DNA from: an uncultured Aquimarina sp.
GTDB taxonomy: Bacteria; Bacteroidota; Bacteroidia; Flavobacteriales; Flavobacteriaceae
NCBI RefSeq assembly: GCF_947496855.1
Contig: NZ_CANMED010000008.1
Span: 1-64,000, forward strand
Reading direction: 5' to 3'
Length of the DNA stretch: 64,000 bases
Shown: in pieces, positions 9,623 through 18,813 of the stretch
Layout of the letters: the number at the start of each line of letters is the position of its first letter
How positions within the stretch are numbered: the first letter of the stretch is position 1
Notes under the pieces: model-generated
Told to the model about the DNA's origin: nothing
The model's input: only the letters and a program-made list of their open reading frames with translations
The model's database searches: none
Made by a program: the position numbers and the translations under genes

Positions 9623-9785
9623 GACTTGCGTTTTATTATACAAATGATTTTGTGTGAAATTAGTATAAAATAAAACAATCTGCTGCCCTGTTACACATTT
9701 ACTAGATATTTACAAACAGCATCCTATTATTTATCATATTTGTCGCAAGTAATCCACCCACAAGGATTTTCTAAATAAAATCTCA

Positions 9786-10523
9786 CTACACATACAAGAA
9801 ACTATTCTTAGCTAGTGTATCCTTAATCTCTTCTACATTTGTTTTATATGATTTAGAGAAAGGGATCATATCACTGGTATTCTTAATAGCACATTTTGCT
9901 TTACCAAAATGTATTCTAGACACATACTTGGTATTAATGATGTAGCTATTATGAATACGTACAAAATGATCTGGCAATAGATTCTGAAAATGTTTTAGTG
10001 TTTTAAAAGCCTCTACTTTATTACCGTTACTCATCATAAAGTCTGTTGTATTATTATCCGCTTTTAGATATAACACTTCGTCAATATTTACAAAACGATA
10101 ATCTCCATAAGACTTAAAACATAAGGTATTATCCATAACTTCTCCAAAATCTTTCTCGAACCTATGTAAAGTTTTGGTTAAATCACTCTTAGAGAATGGC
10201 TTGAGGATATAATCCAAAACACTGTTACGTATACCTTCTATAGCATAAGCAGTTGTTTTTGTAATAATTACAAACTCTGGTAGATTTGTCATATACTTAG
10301 TAAGTTCTGACATTAGGTTATACTGGGTTTTAGAAGATTGAACTCCCGGAACTTCTGGTTCTAGAAAAACCAATCTTGGTTTTCTTTCTAAAATCAAATC
10401 CAATGCTTCCTGCTCATTTTTAGCAATTCCAGTACAGATGTAATCATTGTGATCTTCTAATGCGATCTGAATTGTGCGTGCAGAATTCTGATCATTATCA
10501 ATAATGATATAAGGGTATTTCAT
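9786..10523 (-). CDS. LytTR-family regulator with a phosphoacceptor-less receiver domain
   Basis: LytR/AlgR-type response regulator of 245 residues. The receiver-like domain (1-125) has the fold motifs (IIIDND, YILKPFSKSDL) but the phosphoacceptor position reads LVFLEPEVPG, Glu55 instead of Asp. The LytTR DNA-binding domain (about 140-240) has DEVLYLKADNNTTDF, HFVRIHNSYIINTKYV and IPFSKSYK. No histidine kinase is next to it. By family knowledge LytTR proteins bind direct repeats upstream of target genes; here control is probably independent of phosphorylation, or Glu mimics the phosphorylated state (inference). Confidence 0.85.
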   Translation of the reverse strand: MKYPYIIIDNDQNSARTIQIALEDHNDYICTGIAKNEQEALDLILERKPRLVFLEPEVPGVQSSKTQYNLMSELTKYMTNLPEFVIITKTTAYAIEGIRNSVLDYILKPFSKSDLTKTLHRFEKDFGEVMDNTLCFKSYGDYRFVNIDEVLYLKADNNTTDFMMSNGNKVEAFKTLKHFQNLLPDHFVRIHNSYIINTKYVSRIHFGKAKCAIKNTSDMIPFSKSYKTNVEEIKDTLAKNSFLYV

Positions 10524-10849
10524 GAGGTAAACAATTAAAGGTTAGCGTTGGTTATTAAATACTGTTAGTATTCTAAAAAAATTGTACACATTTACTGACT
10601 ACAAGTTATACTATTTAGTAGTATTTATATTACGGTAAAACCACAATATTAGTACGGAACTGTACTATTTATAGGGATTTGAAGTATTTCTTTGATCGGG
10701 GGTAAATTGCATGTTATCGGTTTATGGGGTTAAGATTCTCTAAACGATAAAAGATACATCTTAGTATATTTAATTAAAAAAAAAGATTTTTGAAATACAT
10801 TTTGACTCTAAAAATCCAGACAACCACCTATAAACTTTTTATGTCCGTT

Positions 10850-10956
10850 ATGGATTCCGGTGTAGACCAGAATGACAGATATTAATTTGTTATTCTAAAG
10901 ACTTGTCATTCCAGCCCTTCGACTTGGCTCAGGATAGATTAAAGGCTGGAATCCAT
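10850..10956. repeat. Nested intergenic inverted repeat (ATGGATTCC...GGAATCCAT)
   Basis: Perfect 9-bp outer arms at 10850-10858 and 10948-10956 enclose an inner AATGACA/TGTCATT pair and a CCCTTCGACTTGGCTCAGG segment. A related CCCTTCGACT/CTCAGG vocabulary recurs near 35130 and 38277. Probably a dispersed non-coding element; it could form a long hairpin. Confidence 0.55.
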
Positions 10957-11245
10957 TTTATCACGCTTAATACCTTACCAAGCTTAGATAAGAATCCCAA
11001 GAAGGAGAGGGACACTAAAAATTCAGGAACAATCTTTTAATCCAGATTATACATTGGAAAAGTAGTATAAAAAAATATCAATTAGATTTATATGGTGATT
11101 ATGATTAAAAAATATCCATATAAGCAATGAGTTAGATTAAAATATTTTAAATAGTTTTAGAGAAAATAATAAACAACCTATTATTCATTTTGACATTTTT
11201 CAATCTAAAATTCGTCAATTATAGTACTTTGACTTTAGGAAAAGT

Positions 11246-11331
11246 GTATCGAGAATAGAATTTCAGATTCAAAAAGCTATTCTCGATACGTTTTGCCTTC
11301 TGTCATCTAGGGTAAAATACTCGAACTGACG
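11246..11331. repeat. Intergenic repeat with GTATCGAGAATAG hairpin, copy 1
   Basis: GTATCGAGAATAG (11246-11258) and its perfect inverted copy (11277-11289) form a 13-bp stem, followed by TACTCGAACTGACG. The same hairpin and trailing word occur at 36632-36708, and the trailing word again at 38418. Confidence 0.65.
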
Positions 11332-11388
11332 CTTTTTCAATACTAAATCCTCAGGTAAATAACAGGTTTCAATATTAAAAATAAACAA

Positions 11389-12072
11389 ATGAAAAAAGTA
11401 GTTGTACTTACTGGTGCAGGAATTAGTGCAGAAAGCGGAATTAATACTTTCAGAGATGCTGATGGACTTTGGGAAGGCCACGATATTATGGAAGTTGCTT
11501 CTCCTATCGGCTGGAATAATGACCCAGCATTAGTGTTGGACTTTTATAATAAAAGACGAAGTCAATTACATGCCGTAGTTCCTAATCAAGCTCATCAAGC
11601 TCTTGTTGCATTAGAGCAAACACATCAGGTTACTATTGTTACCCAAAATGTAGATGATCTGCACGAACGTGCCGGAAGCAGTAATGTAGTTCACCTACAC
11701 GGAGAATTATTAAAAGTAAGAAGCCAGTTTGATAAGGACCTAGTATTAGACTGGAAAACAGATCTTAATCTAGGAGATTTCTGTGAATACAATTCTCAAT
11801 TACGTCCGCATATTGTTTGGTTTGGCGAAGAAGTACCTATGTTAGACAAAGCCATACAGATAACTGAGCAAGCTGATATCCTTATGATTATTGGTACTTC
11901 TATGCAGGTATATCCTGCCGCAAGTCTGGTTCAATTTGTTTCTAACAACACCCCAATATATTTTATAGATCCTAAACCTGCGATTTCACCTAAAGATAAC
12001 CTAACTATTATTAGCGAAAAAGCTTCTATTGGCGTTCCGCAAGTAGTTAAAGAGCTAAGTGTTAATTATTAG
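11389..12072 (+). CDS. cobB: NAD-dependent protein deacylase, sirtuin class III-like
   Basis: Sir2-family enzyme of 227 residues that removes acyl groups from lysines using NAD. Motifs: GAGISAESGINTFRDADGLW (10-28), TQNVDDLHERAG (85-96), catalytic H104 in HLHGEL, GTSMQVYPA near the C-terminus. FYNKRR carries Tyr53 and Arg56, the Y-x2-R pair that selects succinyl/malonyl lysine in SIRT5/CobB-type enzymes. The four-Cys zinc ribbon expected after the catalytic His is absent, as in compact Bacteroidetes sirtuins. It stands alone; start ATG at 11389 gives the normal N-terminus. Confidence 0.9.
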   Translation: MKKVVVLTGAGISAESGINTFRDADGLWEGHDIMEVASPIGWNNDPALVLDFYNKRRSQLHAVVPNQAHQALVALEQTHQVTIVTQNVDDLHERAGSSNVVHLHGELLKVRSQFDKDLVLDWKTDLNLGDFCEYNSQLRPHIVWFGEEVPMLDKAIQITEQADILMIIGTSMQVYPAASLVQFVSNNTPIYFIDPKPAISPKDNLTIISEKASIGVPQVVKELSVNY

Positions 12073-12152
12073 ATATTAGGTGCTAGGAAAAGCCTGAAGG
12101 GTTTGCTTTATACTCAGTATTTTATGCTTTTTTACTTAATACTTTTCACTTT

Positions 12153-12593
12153 TCAAAACTGAGTTCTCGCTTGTTTTCCCCAATCAATTAATTTCTGTGC
12201 GTTTTCTTCCGATAGATTTCCATGAATCCACGTATAAGAATCTAATGGCATGGTTTTATCTTCCACCATTTCTATCAACTCTTCTAACTTATGATCTTTT
12301 TTCTTATCAGAATAAGTATCCCAAGCAGAAGCATCAAAATGTCCTTTTCCGTGTTCTATATGATCCGCTAACCAATAATTAACTGGAGTAATCTCTGCAT
12401 ACCAAGGATATTGGGTTTGCGAACTATGACAATCATAACAATTGGTTCTCAGTATTTCTTTTACTTCTGAGGAAGGAGTAGTTTGAGCTTCAAAAGCTGC
12501 TATGGCTTCATAACCGGACTCATTCTTATCTGGTCTAAAAAATTGTATAATTATTACCAGGACTACTAACGAAATTCCAATTTTTTTTATCAT
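12153..12593 (-). CDS. Heme-binding domain (Haem_bd) protein, membrane-anchored
   Basis: Protein of 146 residues with an N-terminal hydrophobic anchor (about 4-18) and a periplasmic c-type heme motif CYDCH (C52, C55, H56) followed by SSQTQYPWYAEITPVNYWLADHI, the signature of the Haem_bd family (small single-heme proteins, Bacteroidetes-rich). It probably carries covalently bound heme and takes part in periplasmic electron transfer. Not operonic; its 5' end faces the next gene, 90 bp away. Confidence 0.8.
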   Translation of the reverse strand: MIKKIGISLVVLVIIIQFFRPDKNESGYEAIAAFEAQTTPSSEVKEILRTNCYDCHSSQTQYPWYAEITPVNYWLADHIEHGKGHFDASAWDTYSDKKKDHKLEELIEMVEDKTMPLDSYTWIHGNLSEENAQKLIDWGKQARTQF

Positions 12594-12683
12594 TTTTTAT
12601 ATATTGCATTTATAGTGCCCAAAATACTAATTAAAATATAATATTCATTATCCAAGTTTTCTTTTTAATCTTTAAATAAGAGT

Positions 12684-13235
12684 ATGATCAATCTAAAAGA
12701 GGAAATTAGAAATACCAATCATTCTAGAGAAAAACGGAGTTATTTTGCTAATCTAATTTTACAAAATCCTGAACTACTACCGCAATTATTAGATATCTGT
12801 AGTAAAGTAGATGATGAAATTTCATGCAAAGCTTCTTGGGGATTAGAATTTTTATCTAAAAACAACCTCCACGCAATATTACCTTATCTAGATTCATTGA
12901 CGCCCATCTTTCCTATAGTACATCAAGATCCTGCTGTTAGACCTATTGCGAAAATATGCGAATATCTAACGCTGGCATATTACAAAAAAAATGATATTGT
13001 AGTTAAGAAACATCTCACCTCAACACATAGAGAAAAAATAACAGAAGCCTGTTTTGATTGGTTGATCTCTGACCAAAAGGTGGCGGCAAAGGCATACTCT
13101 ATGACAAGCCTATATTTATTAGGTACAGAATTCGATTGGGTACATGCAGAACTTAAAATTACATTACAGAACAACTATCACGATGGCAGTGCTGCATACA
13201 AAGCAAGATCGCGCATGATATTGAAAAAATTATGA
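12684..13235 (+). CDS. Conserved flavobacterial protein next to purB, helical-repeat-like (183 aa)
   Basis: Soluble protein without signal or membrane segments. The sequence is mostly helical (LILQNPELLPQLLDICSKVD, KASWGLEFLSKN, QKVAAKAYSMTSLYLLG), resembling HEAT-type repeats. It precedes purB by 162 bp, an arrangement I recall from other Flavobacteriaceae; databases sometimes name it after its neighbour, but it has no lyase motifs. Function unknown. Confidence 0.6.
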   Translation: MINLKEEIRNTNHSREKRSYFANLILQNPELLPQLLDICSKVDDEISCKASWGLEFLSKNNLHAILPYLDSLTPIFPIVHQDPAVRPIAKICEYLTLAYYKKNDIVVKKHLTSTHREKITEACFDWLISDQKVAAKAYSMTSLYLLGTEFDWVHAELKITLQNNYHDGSAAYKARSRMILKKL

Positions 13236-13366
13236 GTTGATGGTTGAAAAACACAAAAACTAAAACAACAAAGTTGTAAAGACCGAAACTTTAAACTCCA
13301 ACCATCCAAAACTCTGGTAATCCAAAAAATCATTCTTCGTACTTCGTAATTCGTGATTAAATAAAT

Positions 13367-13374
13367 TATCTTTG
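13367..13374 (+). promoter_or_regulatory. Bacteroidetes-type -7 element for purB
   Basis: TATCTTTG matches the TAnnTTTG consensus exactly and lies 23 bp before the purB start codon. No strong -33 motif is visible. Confidence 0.6.
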
Positions 13375-13397
13375 CAACTTTCAAAAAAAACAACGTT

Positions 13398-14741
13398 ATG
13401 TCATTATCTCCTTTACAAGCTATTTCTCCTATTGATGGTCGCTATGCTTCTAAAACACAATCATTAAGTACTTATTTTAGCGAAGAAGCCTTAATAAAAT
13501 ATCGTGTACTAGTAGAAATAGAATATTTTATCGCTTTATGCGAAATACCACTACCGCAACTAAAGAGTATTGACACTTCTGTATTTGGAAAATTAAGAGA
13601 GATCTACACTGAGTTTTCTACCGAAGATGCACAGGCTATAAAAGATATTGAAAAAGTAACTAACCACGATGTAAAAGCTGTTGAATATTTTATCAAAGAA
13701 AAATTTGATGCCCTTGGTTTACAAGAATATAAAGAATTTATTCATTTTGGGTTAACCTCGCAAGATATCAATAATACAGCTATACCTTTAAGTATTAAAG
13801 AAGCGGTTGGCGATGTATACATACCTCATTATCTAGAATTAAAGGAAAAATTAAAGTCACTAGTAGAAGAATGGTCTGAAATTTCTATGCTAGCGCGCAC
13901 TCATGGGCAACCTGCCTCTCCGACCCGATTAGGAAAAGAGTTTCAGGTATATGTAACCAGACTAGAAGCACAATTTGATTTATTAAATGATATTCCGAGT
14001 GCTGCAAAATTTGGTGGAGCTACAGGAAACTACAATGCGCATAAAGTAGCGTACCCTAACATTGATTGGAAAGCGTTTGGAACTCGTTTTGTGCAAGAAA
14101 AACTAGGTTTACACCATTCTTTCCCTACGACTCAAATAGAGCACTATGATCATATGGCAGCTTTGTTCGATGGATTAAAGCGTATAAATACTATTATCCT
14201 AGATTTGGATCGTGATGTATGGACATACGTTTCTATGGACTACTTTAAACAAAAAATCAAAAAAGGGGAAGTTGGATCTTCTGCTATGCCACATAAGGTA
14301 AATCCTATTGATTTTGAAAACAGTGAAGGAAATATTGGTATTGCTAATGCTTTATTCGAGCACTTATCTGCTAAATTACCAGTAAGCAGATTACAACGTG
14401 ACCTTACAGATAGTACAGTACTTAGAAATGTAGGAGTTCCTTTTGGACATACTATCATTGCATTTCAAGCGACACTAAAAGGGCTAAACAAATTGTTATT
14501 AAATAAAGAAAAGTTTGCCCAAGATCTTGAAAACAATTGGGCTGTAGTAGCAGAAGCTATTCAAACTATTTTAAGAAGAGAAGGGTATCCTAATCCTTAT
14601 GAAGCTTTAAAAGGATTAACCAGAACTAATACTAAAATCAACCAAAACTCTATTGCTGATTTCATAGGAACATTAGAAGTTTCGGATTCAATAAAATCCG
14701 AATTAAAAGCAATAACACCATCTAACTACACAGGTATTTAG
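13398..14741 (+). CDS. purB: Adenylosuccinate lyase
   Basis: Fumarase/aspartase superfamily enzyme of 447 residues, which cleaves adenylosuccinate to AMP and SAICAR to AICAR in purine synthesis. It shows the N-terminal LQAISPIDGRYASKT, THGQPASPT, and the superfamily signature GSSAMPHKVNPIDFENSEGN (about 293-312) with the catalytic Ser on the flexible loop. Full length for the E. coli-like subfamily. It has its own TAnnTTTG promoter and a strong shared terminator downstream. Confidence 0.96.
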   Translation: MSLSPLQAISPIDGRYASKTQSLSTYFSEEALIKYRVLVEIEYFIALCEIPLPQLKSIDTSVFGKLREIYTEFSTEDAQAIKDIEKVTNHDVKAVEYFIKEKFDALGLQEYKEFIHFGLTSQDINNTAIPLSIKEAVGDVYIPHYLELKEKLKSLVEEWSEISMLARTHGQPASPTRLGKEFQVYVTRLEAQFDLLNDIPSAAKFGGATGNYNAHKVAYPNIDWKAFGTRFVQEKLGLHHSFPTTQIEHYDHMAALFDGLKRINTIILDLDRDVWTYVSMDYFKQKIKKGEVGSSAMPHKVNPIDFENSEGNIGIANALFEHLSAKLPVSRLQRDLTDSTVLRNVGVPFGHTIIAFQATLKGLNKLLLNKEKFAQDLENNWAVVAEAIQTILRREGYPNPYEALKGLTRTNTKINQNSIADFIGTLEVSDSIKSELKAITPSNYTGI

Positions 14742-14781
14742 TGATTAGTAGTTGATTAACGGGATATTCCTATAAAAACTA

Positions 14782-14822
14782 AACAAAAAGCTTCGACTAA
14801 TATTTAGTCGAAGCTTTTTGTT
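14782..14822. terminator. Bidirectional terminator between purB and the DUF4252 operon
   Basis: AACAAAAAGCTTCGACTAA pairs perfectly with TTAGTCGAAGCTTTTTGTT around a short loop. It lies between two convergent genes with T tracts on both strands, so it should stop both transcripts. Confidence 0.85.
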
Positions 14823-14841
14823 ATAACGTAAACTTATATTA

Positions 14842-15384
14842 TTAATTAATGTCTATCTCTCCTATAATATTTTTAAAAGCATTCATATCTACATCTCCTT
14901 TATCAATAGCATTCATTAATTTGGCAACATTTTGCGGTTTCATATCATCTCCTAAAACTCTCACTAACGCTAATCCTCTTTCTTTATTAGAAGCAAAAAC
15001 AATCATTTCATTAATATCATCTTCATCTCCCTGAAACTTAAGCACTGCTTTTGTCCCGTTAGAACCAAACCTCATTAAAGTTTCATACTTTTCTGAATTA
15101 AGTATGGTATTGATCGCCATTTTTTCCTCATCATACCTTGCTTTGGTTTTATCTTTAAGTGGTAATGCTAAGAAATTGACTTTCTTAATGCTCTCCAATG
15201 CTTCTTTTTCTTCTTTAGAAAGCGCTACTTTATCAGTGTCTAATAAACTTGTAGCCAAATCTACTGCTACAAAATCTTCATCTCCCTGATGATCTACAAA
15301 ATACTTCTGCAGTGAGGTTCCATTACTACAACTCATGAATAACATTACACAAGCGATACCTATTAATTTTTTTATGTTTTTCAT
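14842..15384 (-). CDS. DUF4252 lipoprotein
   Basis: Lipoprotein of 180 residues: signal MKNIKKLIGIACVMLFMSCS with C19 as lipidated Cys. The mature part fits DUF4252 (ends IGEIDIN; DDINEMIVFASNKERGLALVRVLGDDMKPQNVAKLMNAI). It is the last gene of the sigma / anti-sigma / DUF4252 operon and is paralogous to the gene upstream (similar 'VRVLGDMxPxxVxKL' versus 'LTITGDIDLRQVSKI' cores). Function of the family unknown; likely cell envelope. Confidence 0.75.
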   Translation of the reverse strand: MKNIKKLIGIACVMLFMSCSNGTSLQKYFVDHQGDEDFVAVDLATSLLDTDKVALSKEEKEALESIKKVNFLALPLKDKTKARYDEEKMAINTILNSEKYETLMRFGSNGTKAVLKFQGDEDDINEMIVFASNKERGLALVRVLGDDMKPQNVAKLMNAIDKGDVDMNAFKNIIGEIDIN

Positions 15385-15504
15385 TTTAATTGGTTTTGAT
15401 CCATCTTAGATGGACAAGGTTGATTGATTGATGATGATAAACTACTTCAGACCATTACATCTGAAGTAGCTTTGGTGTACGTAACTTAAACTAAATATAT
15501 ACTC

Positions 15505-16038
15505 TTAATTTTTCTTTTTAACTTTCTTAAGCTCTTGTCCCCCAGGAACATTAAGGTGATCTGCAATTTTAGACACTTGTCTTAAATCAATATCACCAGT
15601 TATTGTTAGCACTACTGTATTAGGTCCTCCGTCATTTTCTATTCCTTCCATAAACATAAACAGTTCTGTTACAAAATTGTCATTTTTACCAGGCTTAGAA
15701 TAAAACTTCACATTTTTACCATCACTTTTTACTCTCATCAGTTCATCTAATGAAGTACTTTTTAGGTATTTCTGCACATCAGCCTTCATCTTCTGACCGA
15801 TTTCATTGTTTTCTGTAGCAAAAACTTTGATATTTTTAATATTCTCTACTAAGTTAATATACTCCTTAACTTCGGGATCATTACTTTCTAGATCCATTTT
15901 GCTTAATAACTTGAACATTTTACTAGTTACCACTACAGATGACACATCGTTCATGTCTTCATATTTATCAAAATTACTCTGAGCAACAGACAGGTATGGT
16001 ACTAATGCTACTAATATTACGATTGCAAACTTTTTCAT
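15505..16038 (-). CDS. DUF4252 secreted protein
   Basis: I chose the ATG at 16038 over an in-frame ATG nine codons upstream because MKKFAIVILVALVPYLSVAQS is then a clean signal peptide ending in VAQ. The 177-residue product has the DUF4252 pattern: SVVVTSKMFKLLSKM, ENIKNIKVFATEN, LMRVKSDGKNVKFYSKPG, LTITGDIDLRQVSKIADHL. It lies between the anti-sigma-like gene and its lipoprotein paralogue. It may be part of an envelope response read out by the sigma factor (inference). Confidence 0.78.
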   Translation of the reverse strand: MKKFAIVILVALVPYLSVAQSNFDKYEDMNDVSSVVVTSKMFKLLSKMDLESNDPEVKEYINLVENIKNIKVFATENNEIGQKMKADVQKYLKSTSLDELMRVKSDGKNVKFYSKPGKNDNFVTELFMFMEGIENDGGPNTVVLTITGDIDLRQVSKIADHLNVPGGQELKKVKKKN

Positions 16039-16088
16039 AATTAAATCATTTTTAAAGATTCCCATATTTGGGAAAATAATATTCGTTT

Positions 16089-16571
16089 TTATTTTATCAA
16101 TTTGTTTTTAGCATTTTCAAATTCGTTTAGATACACTAATTCTTTTTTAGCAGTATCAAACTCATTAAGGTATACTAGATCCTTTTTACCCTCATTCATT
16201 AATTTAGCAACCAAATTAAGGGCTTCTTTGGTTTTTTGTAATGCTATTTCAGGATCATCATAAGTACCATAAACTCCTTCGTGATCAGCTCCTATCGGCA
16301 CATCTTTTATAAATAGCCCCACAATTAAAGCTATTGATGCTGCTACACCTATCCAAGTGTACCAAGGGACTCGATTGGTACTTAATGTAACCTCTGAATT
16401 AGTAGTTACTTGACTTTCATCAGAAAAAAACTGAAATAAATCTTTATATCTCTCCAAATGTGACGGCACGCTTTCTCTGGTAAAATAAACCTTTAATTCT
16501 TTTTCTTCAGAAAGGGTCGTTTCTCCTTCAAAATACTTTTCCAGTAATTTTTCTATGTTAGACAACTCCAT
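16089..16571 (-). CDS. Putative membrane anti-sigma factor
   Basis: Protein of 160 residues: cytoplasmic helical N-terminus (NIEKLLEKYFEGETTLSEEKELKVYF, as in Bacteroidetes anti-sigma-like proteins), one membrane span (about 70-88, WYTWIGVAASIALIVGLFI) and a short extracytoplasmic tail containing the twice-repeated DLVYLNEFDTAKK / ELVYLNEFENAKN. It overlaps the sigma gene by 14 bp, which argues for translational coupling and a sigma-sequestering role. No zinc-binding ZAS motif is seen. Confidence 0.7.
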   Translation of the reverse strand: MELSNIEKLLEKYFEGETTLSEEKELKVYFTRESVPSHLERYKDLFQFFSDESQVTTNSEVTLSTNRVPWYTWIGVAASIALIVGLFIKDVPIGADHEGVYGTYDDPEIALQKTKEALNLVAKLMNEGKKDLVYLNEFDTAKKELVYLNEFENAKNKLIK

Positions 16572-17067
16572 AATTGTGTTTTTTTAATAATTCTTGTCGT
16601 ATTGTTTTTCTTCCTCTTGATAATGCTACTCGTACAGCTGTTTCGTTCATTTCTAACATTTCTGCTATCTCCGCATTATTATATTGTTCTATATCTCTGA
16701 GCTGAACAATCATTCGCTGTTGTTCTGGCAATCCATTCATGATCTTACCTACCCAATCCAGACTATCTTTTGCTTCTATCTCTCGCTGTAATGAAGCTCG
16801 CTCATCTTTATAATTACTATGTACTATTTTTAAATTTCCGGTTTCTTTTGCTTTTAACTTATCATAACAATAGTTTTTGGTCATGGTCATCGCAAATGCT
16901 TCCACATTTTTATACTCCGCCATTTTGGTTTTATTCCTCCATAGCTTCAATAATACTTCTTGGGTAGCATCCTCTGCTTCCTCGTTGCTTACCAACAATC
17001 GTTTAGCCAATCTATATAGCTTGTCTTTAAAACCATTAGTAAGCGTTATAAATGCTCTTTCTTTCAT
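16558..17067 (-). CDS. ECF RNA polymerase sigma factor
   Basis: Sigma-70 family, 169 residues. Region 2 at about 10-75 (RLAKRLLVSNEEAEDATQEVLLKLW) and region 4 at about 110-160 (LPEQQRMIVQLRDIEQYNNAEIAEML, then ETAVRVALSRGRKTIRQ). It heads the four-gene operon that ends at 14842 and probably controls it together with other envelope genes. Divergent from the S41 peptidase gene. Confidence 0.9.
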   Translation of the reverse strand: MKERAFITLTNGFKDKLYRLAKRLLVSNEEAEDATQEVLLKLWRNKTKMAEYKNVEAFAMTMTKNYCYDKLKAKETGNLKIVHSNYKDERASLQREIEAKDSLDWVGKIMNGLPEQQRMIVQLRDIEQYNNAEIAEMLEMNETAVRVALSRGRKTIRQELLKKHNYGVV

Positions 17068-17295
17068 CTGCTTTCCTTATTTATGGTTAATACACAGATG
17101 GAATTCGCAAATAACAATTCATATTTTATATGTAACCATTTACTATTGCTCATTTCATATTTGTTGGTTGGTTGTTACAAAACTAACTTGTTAGCTTTAT
17201 ATAAGGGAGACGACTACATCTGTAATTTGTTACATCATTTTTTTAAAATTATAATAAAGTCCCTATTTTTAGGGTTCTATAAAACAAAAAAGTCT

Positions 17296-18732
17296 ATGAA
17301 ATTCTTGAAGTATTTTGCCTTACTCCTTTTCTCTGTAACTATGTTCACTAGTTGTTTTGAAGATAATGATGATGTACTAAGAATATCAGGAGTACAGGAA
17401 ATTAATGATTTTATCTGGAAAGGTATGAATGCTTTTTATGTATACAAAGCGGATGTAGATGATTTAGCAAACGATCGTTTTTCTTCTAATCAAGAGTACA
17501 GTAATTTTCTTAATAGTTTCTCATCACCCGAAACTATTTTTGAAGGGGTAAGAACTCAAGGAACGGTAACTGTAGGTTCAGAACAAATAAAAGTTGATGA
17601 ATTCAGTTTTTTGGTAGATGATTATATTGCATTAGAACAAGCTTTTGATGGAATCACTAGAAATAATGGCATGGAGTTCGGCTTGGTTAGATACCCTAAT
17701 AATAATTCTAATGTATTTGGATATGTAAGATACGTACTTCCTGGAACAGATGCAGAGACAAAAGGAATTGAGAGAGGTATTATTTTTAATACCATAGATG
17801 GCACTCAGATTACGGATCAAAATTTTAGTCAATTACTTGCTCCTGATACCTATACAATTGGTCTTGCTACTTTTGATGGAAACGATGTAACTCCAACAAC
17901 TACATCGATCTCTCTTACCAAAGTACAATACACCGAAAACCCTGTTTTTCTTACCAAAACATTAGATGTTGGAGGAAATCCTGTAGGATACTTAATGTAT
18001 AATGGATTTACAGCAGATTTTGATGCTCAGTTAAATACCGCGTTTGGTCAGTTTGCATCTGACAATGTTACAGATCTTATATTAGATTTACGTTACAATG
18101 GTGGAGGTTCGGTAACAACTGCAATTGACTTATCCAGCATGATTACCGGACAGTTTAATGGGCAAGTATTTACAACAGAAGAGTGGAATGAAGATCGACA
18201 AGAACAATTTGGTGACACCAATCTTTTTGATAATCAAATTAGAACCGGTGCTGGAATTAATAGTTTAAACCTTAGTAGAGTTTATGTATTAACAACCAGA
18301 AGTTCTGCATCTGCAAGTGAACTAGTAATTAATGGACTAGACCCTTATATTAATGTAATTCAGGTTGGTTCTACAAGTAGAGGAAAATTTCAGGCTTCTA
18401 TCACTTTATATGATTCAGATAATTTTGGACGAAATGAAGCTAATACAGGACATACATACGCAATGCAACCACTAGTGCTTAGATCCTTAAATTCTGCAGG
18501 ATTTACAGATTATTTTGGTGGTTTTATACCTGAAATTGAAGTTGCTGAAGATTTCTCAAACCTAGGAATATTGGGTGATCCTAACGAACCATTACTAAAA
18601 GCAGCTATTGATGATATTTTAGGAAATAGATCACTGTCAAAATATAATTCTATCGAATTAGAAACTATAGGCGAAAGTAAAATGTATACTCCTAATTACC
18701 AGAGAATGTATAAAACTCTGGATAAGAAATAA
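17296..18732 (+). CDS. S41-family (C-terminal processing) peptidase lipoprotein
   Basis: The start at 17296 gives MKFLKYFALLLFSVTMFTSC, a lipoprotein signal with C20; the open frame extends 71 codons further up but those are untranslated-looking. The 478-residue product has a PDZ-like segment (VLPGTDAETKGIERGIIFNTIDG, about 135-160) and an S41 catalytic domain: DLILDLRYNGGGSVTTAIDL, then TRSSASASELVINGL with the nucleophile Ser, and GSTSRGKFQ. It is probably anchored in the outer membrane and cleaves unfolded or C-terminal peptides in the periplasm; substrate unknown. Confidence 0.87.
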   Translation: MKFLKYFALLLFSVTMFTSCFEDNDDVLRISGVQEINDFIWKGMNAFYVYKADVDDLANDRFSSNQEYSNFLNSFSSPETIFEGVRTQGTVTVGSEQIKVDEFSFLVDDYIALEQAFDGITRNNGMEFGLVRYPNNNSNVFGYVRYVLPGTDAETKGIERGIIFNTIDGTQITDQNFSQLLAPDTYTIGLATFDGNDVTPTTTSISLTKVQYTENPVFLTKTLDVGGNPVGYLMYNGFTADFDAQLNTAFGQFASDNVTDLILDLRYNGGGSVTTAIDLSSMITGQFNGQVFTTEEWNEDRQEQFGDTNLFDNQIRTGAGINSLNLSRVYVLTTRSSASASELVINGLDPYINVIQVGSTSRGKFQASITLYDSDNFGRNEANTGHTYAMQPLVLRSLNSAGFTDYFGGFIPEIEVAEDFSNLGILGDPNEPLLKAAIDDILGNRSLSKYNSIELETIGESKMYTPNYQRMYKTLDKK

Positions 18733-18747
18733 ATAATTCACATAATA

Positions 18748-18802
18748 AAGAACAACAAAAAAGCCCTAAACTAAAGAGTTTGGGGCTTTTTTGTTGTTCT
18801 TT
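18748..18802. terminator. Bidirectional terminator between the S41 peptidase and BtuB-like receptor genes
   Basis: AAGAACAACAAAAAAGCCC pairs with GGGCTTTTTTGTTGTTCTT around a 16-nt loop between two convergent genes. T tracts on both strands. Confidence 0.85.
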
Positions 18803-18813
18803 AAACTAAGCTC

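Larger units (their letters stand above)
10524..11388. other. Intergenic region with two palindromic repeat elements
   Basis: Non-coding stretch of 865 bp between the divergent LytTR and sirtuin genes. It contains the nested inverted repeat at 10850-10956 and the TATCGAGAA-type repeat at 11246-11331; otherwise AT-rich and featureless. Confidence 0.5.

Noticed and set aside
17083..17295. Longer N-terminus for the S41 peptidase
   Set aside because: The added 71 residues have no typical sequence, and the ATG at 17296 gives an ideal lipoprotein signal.
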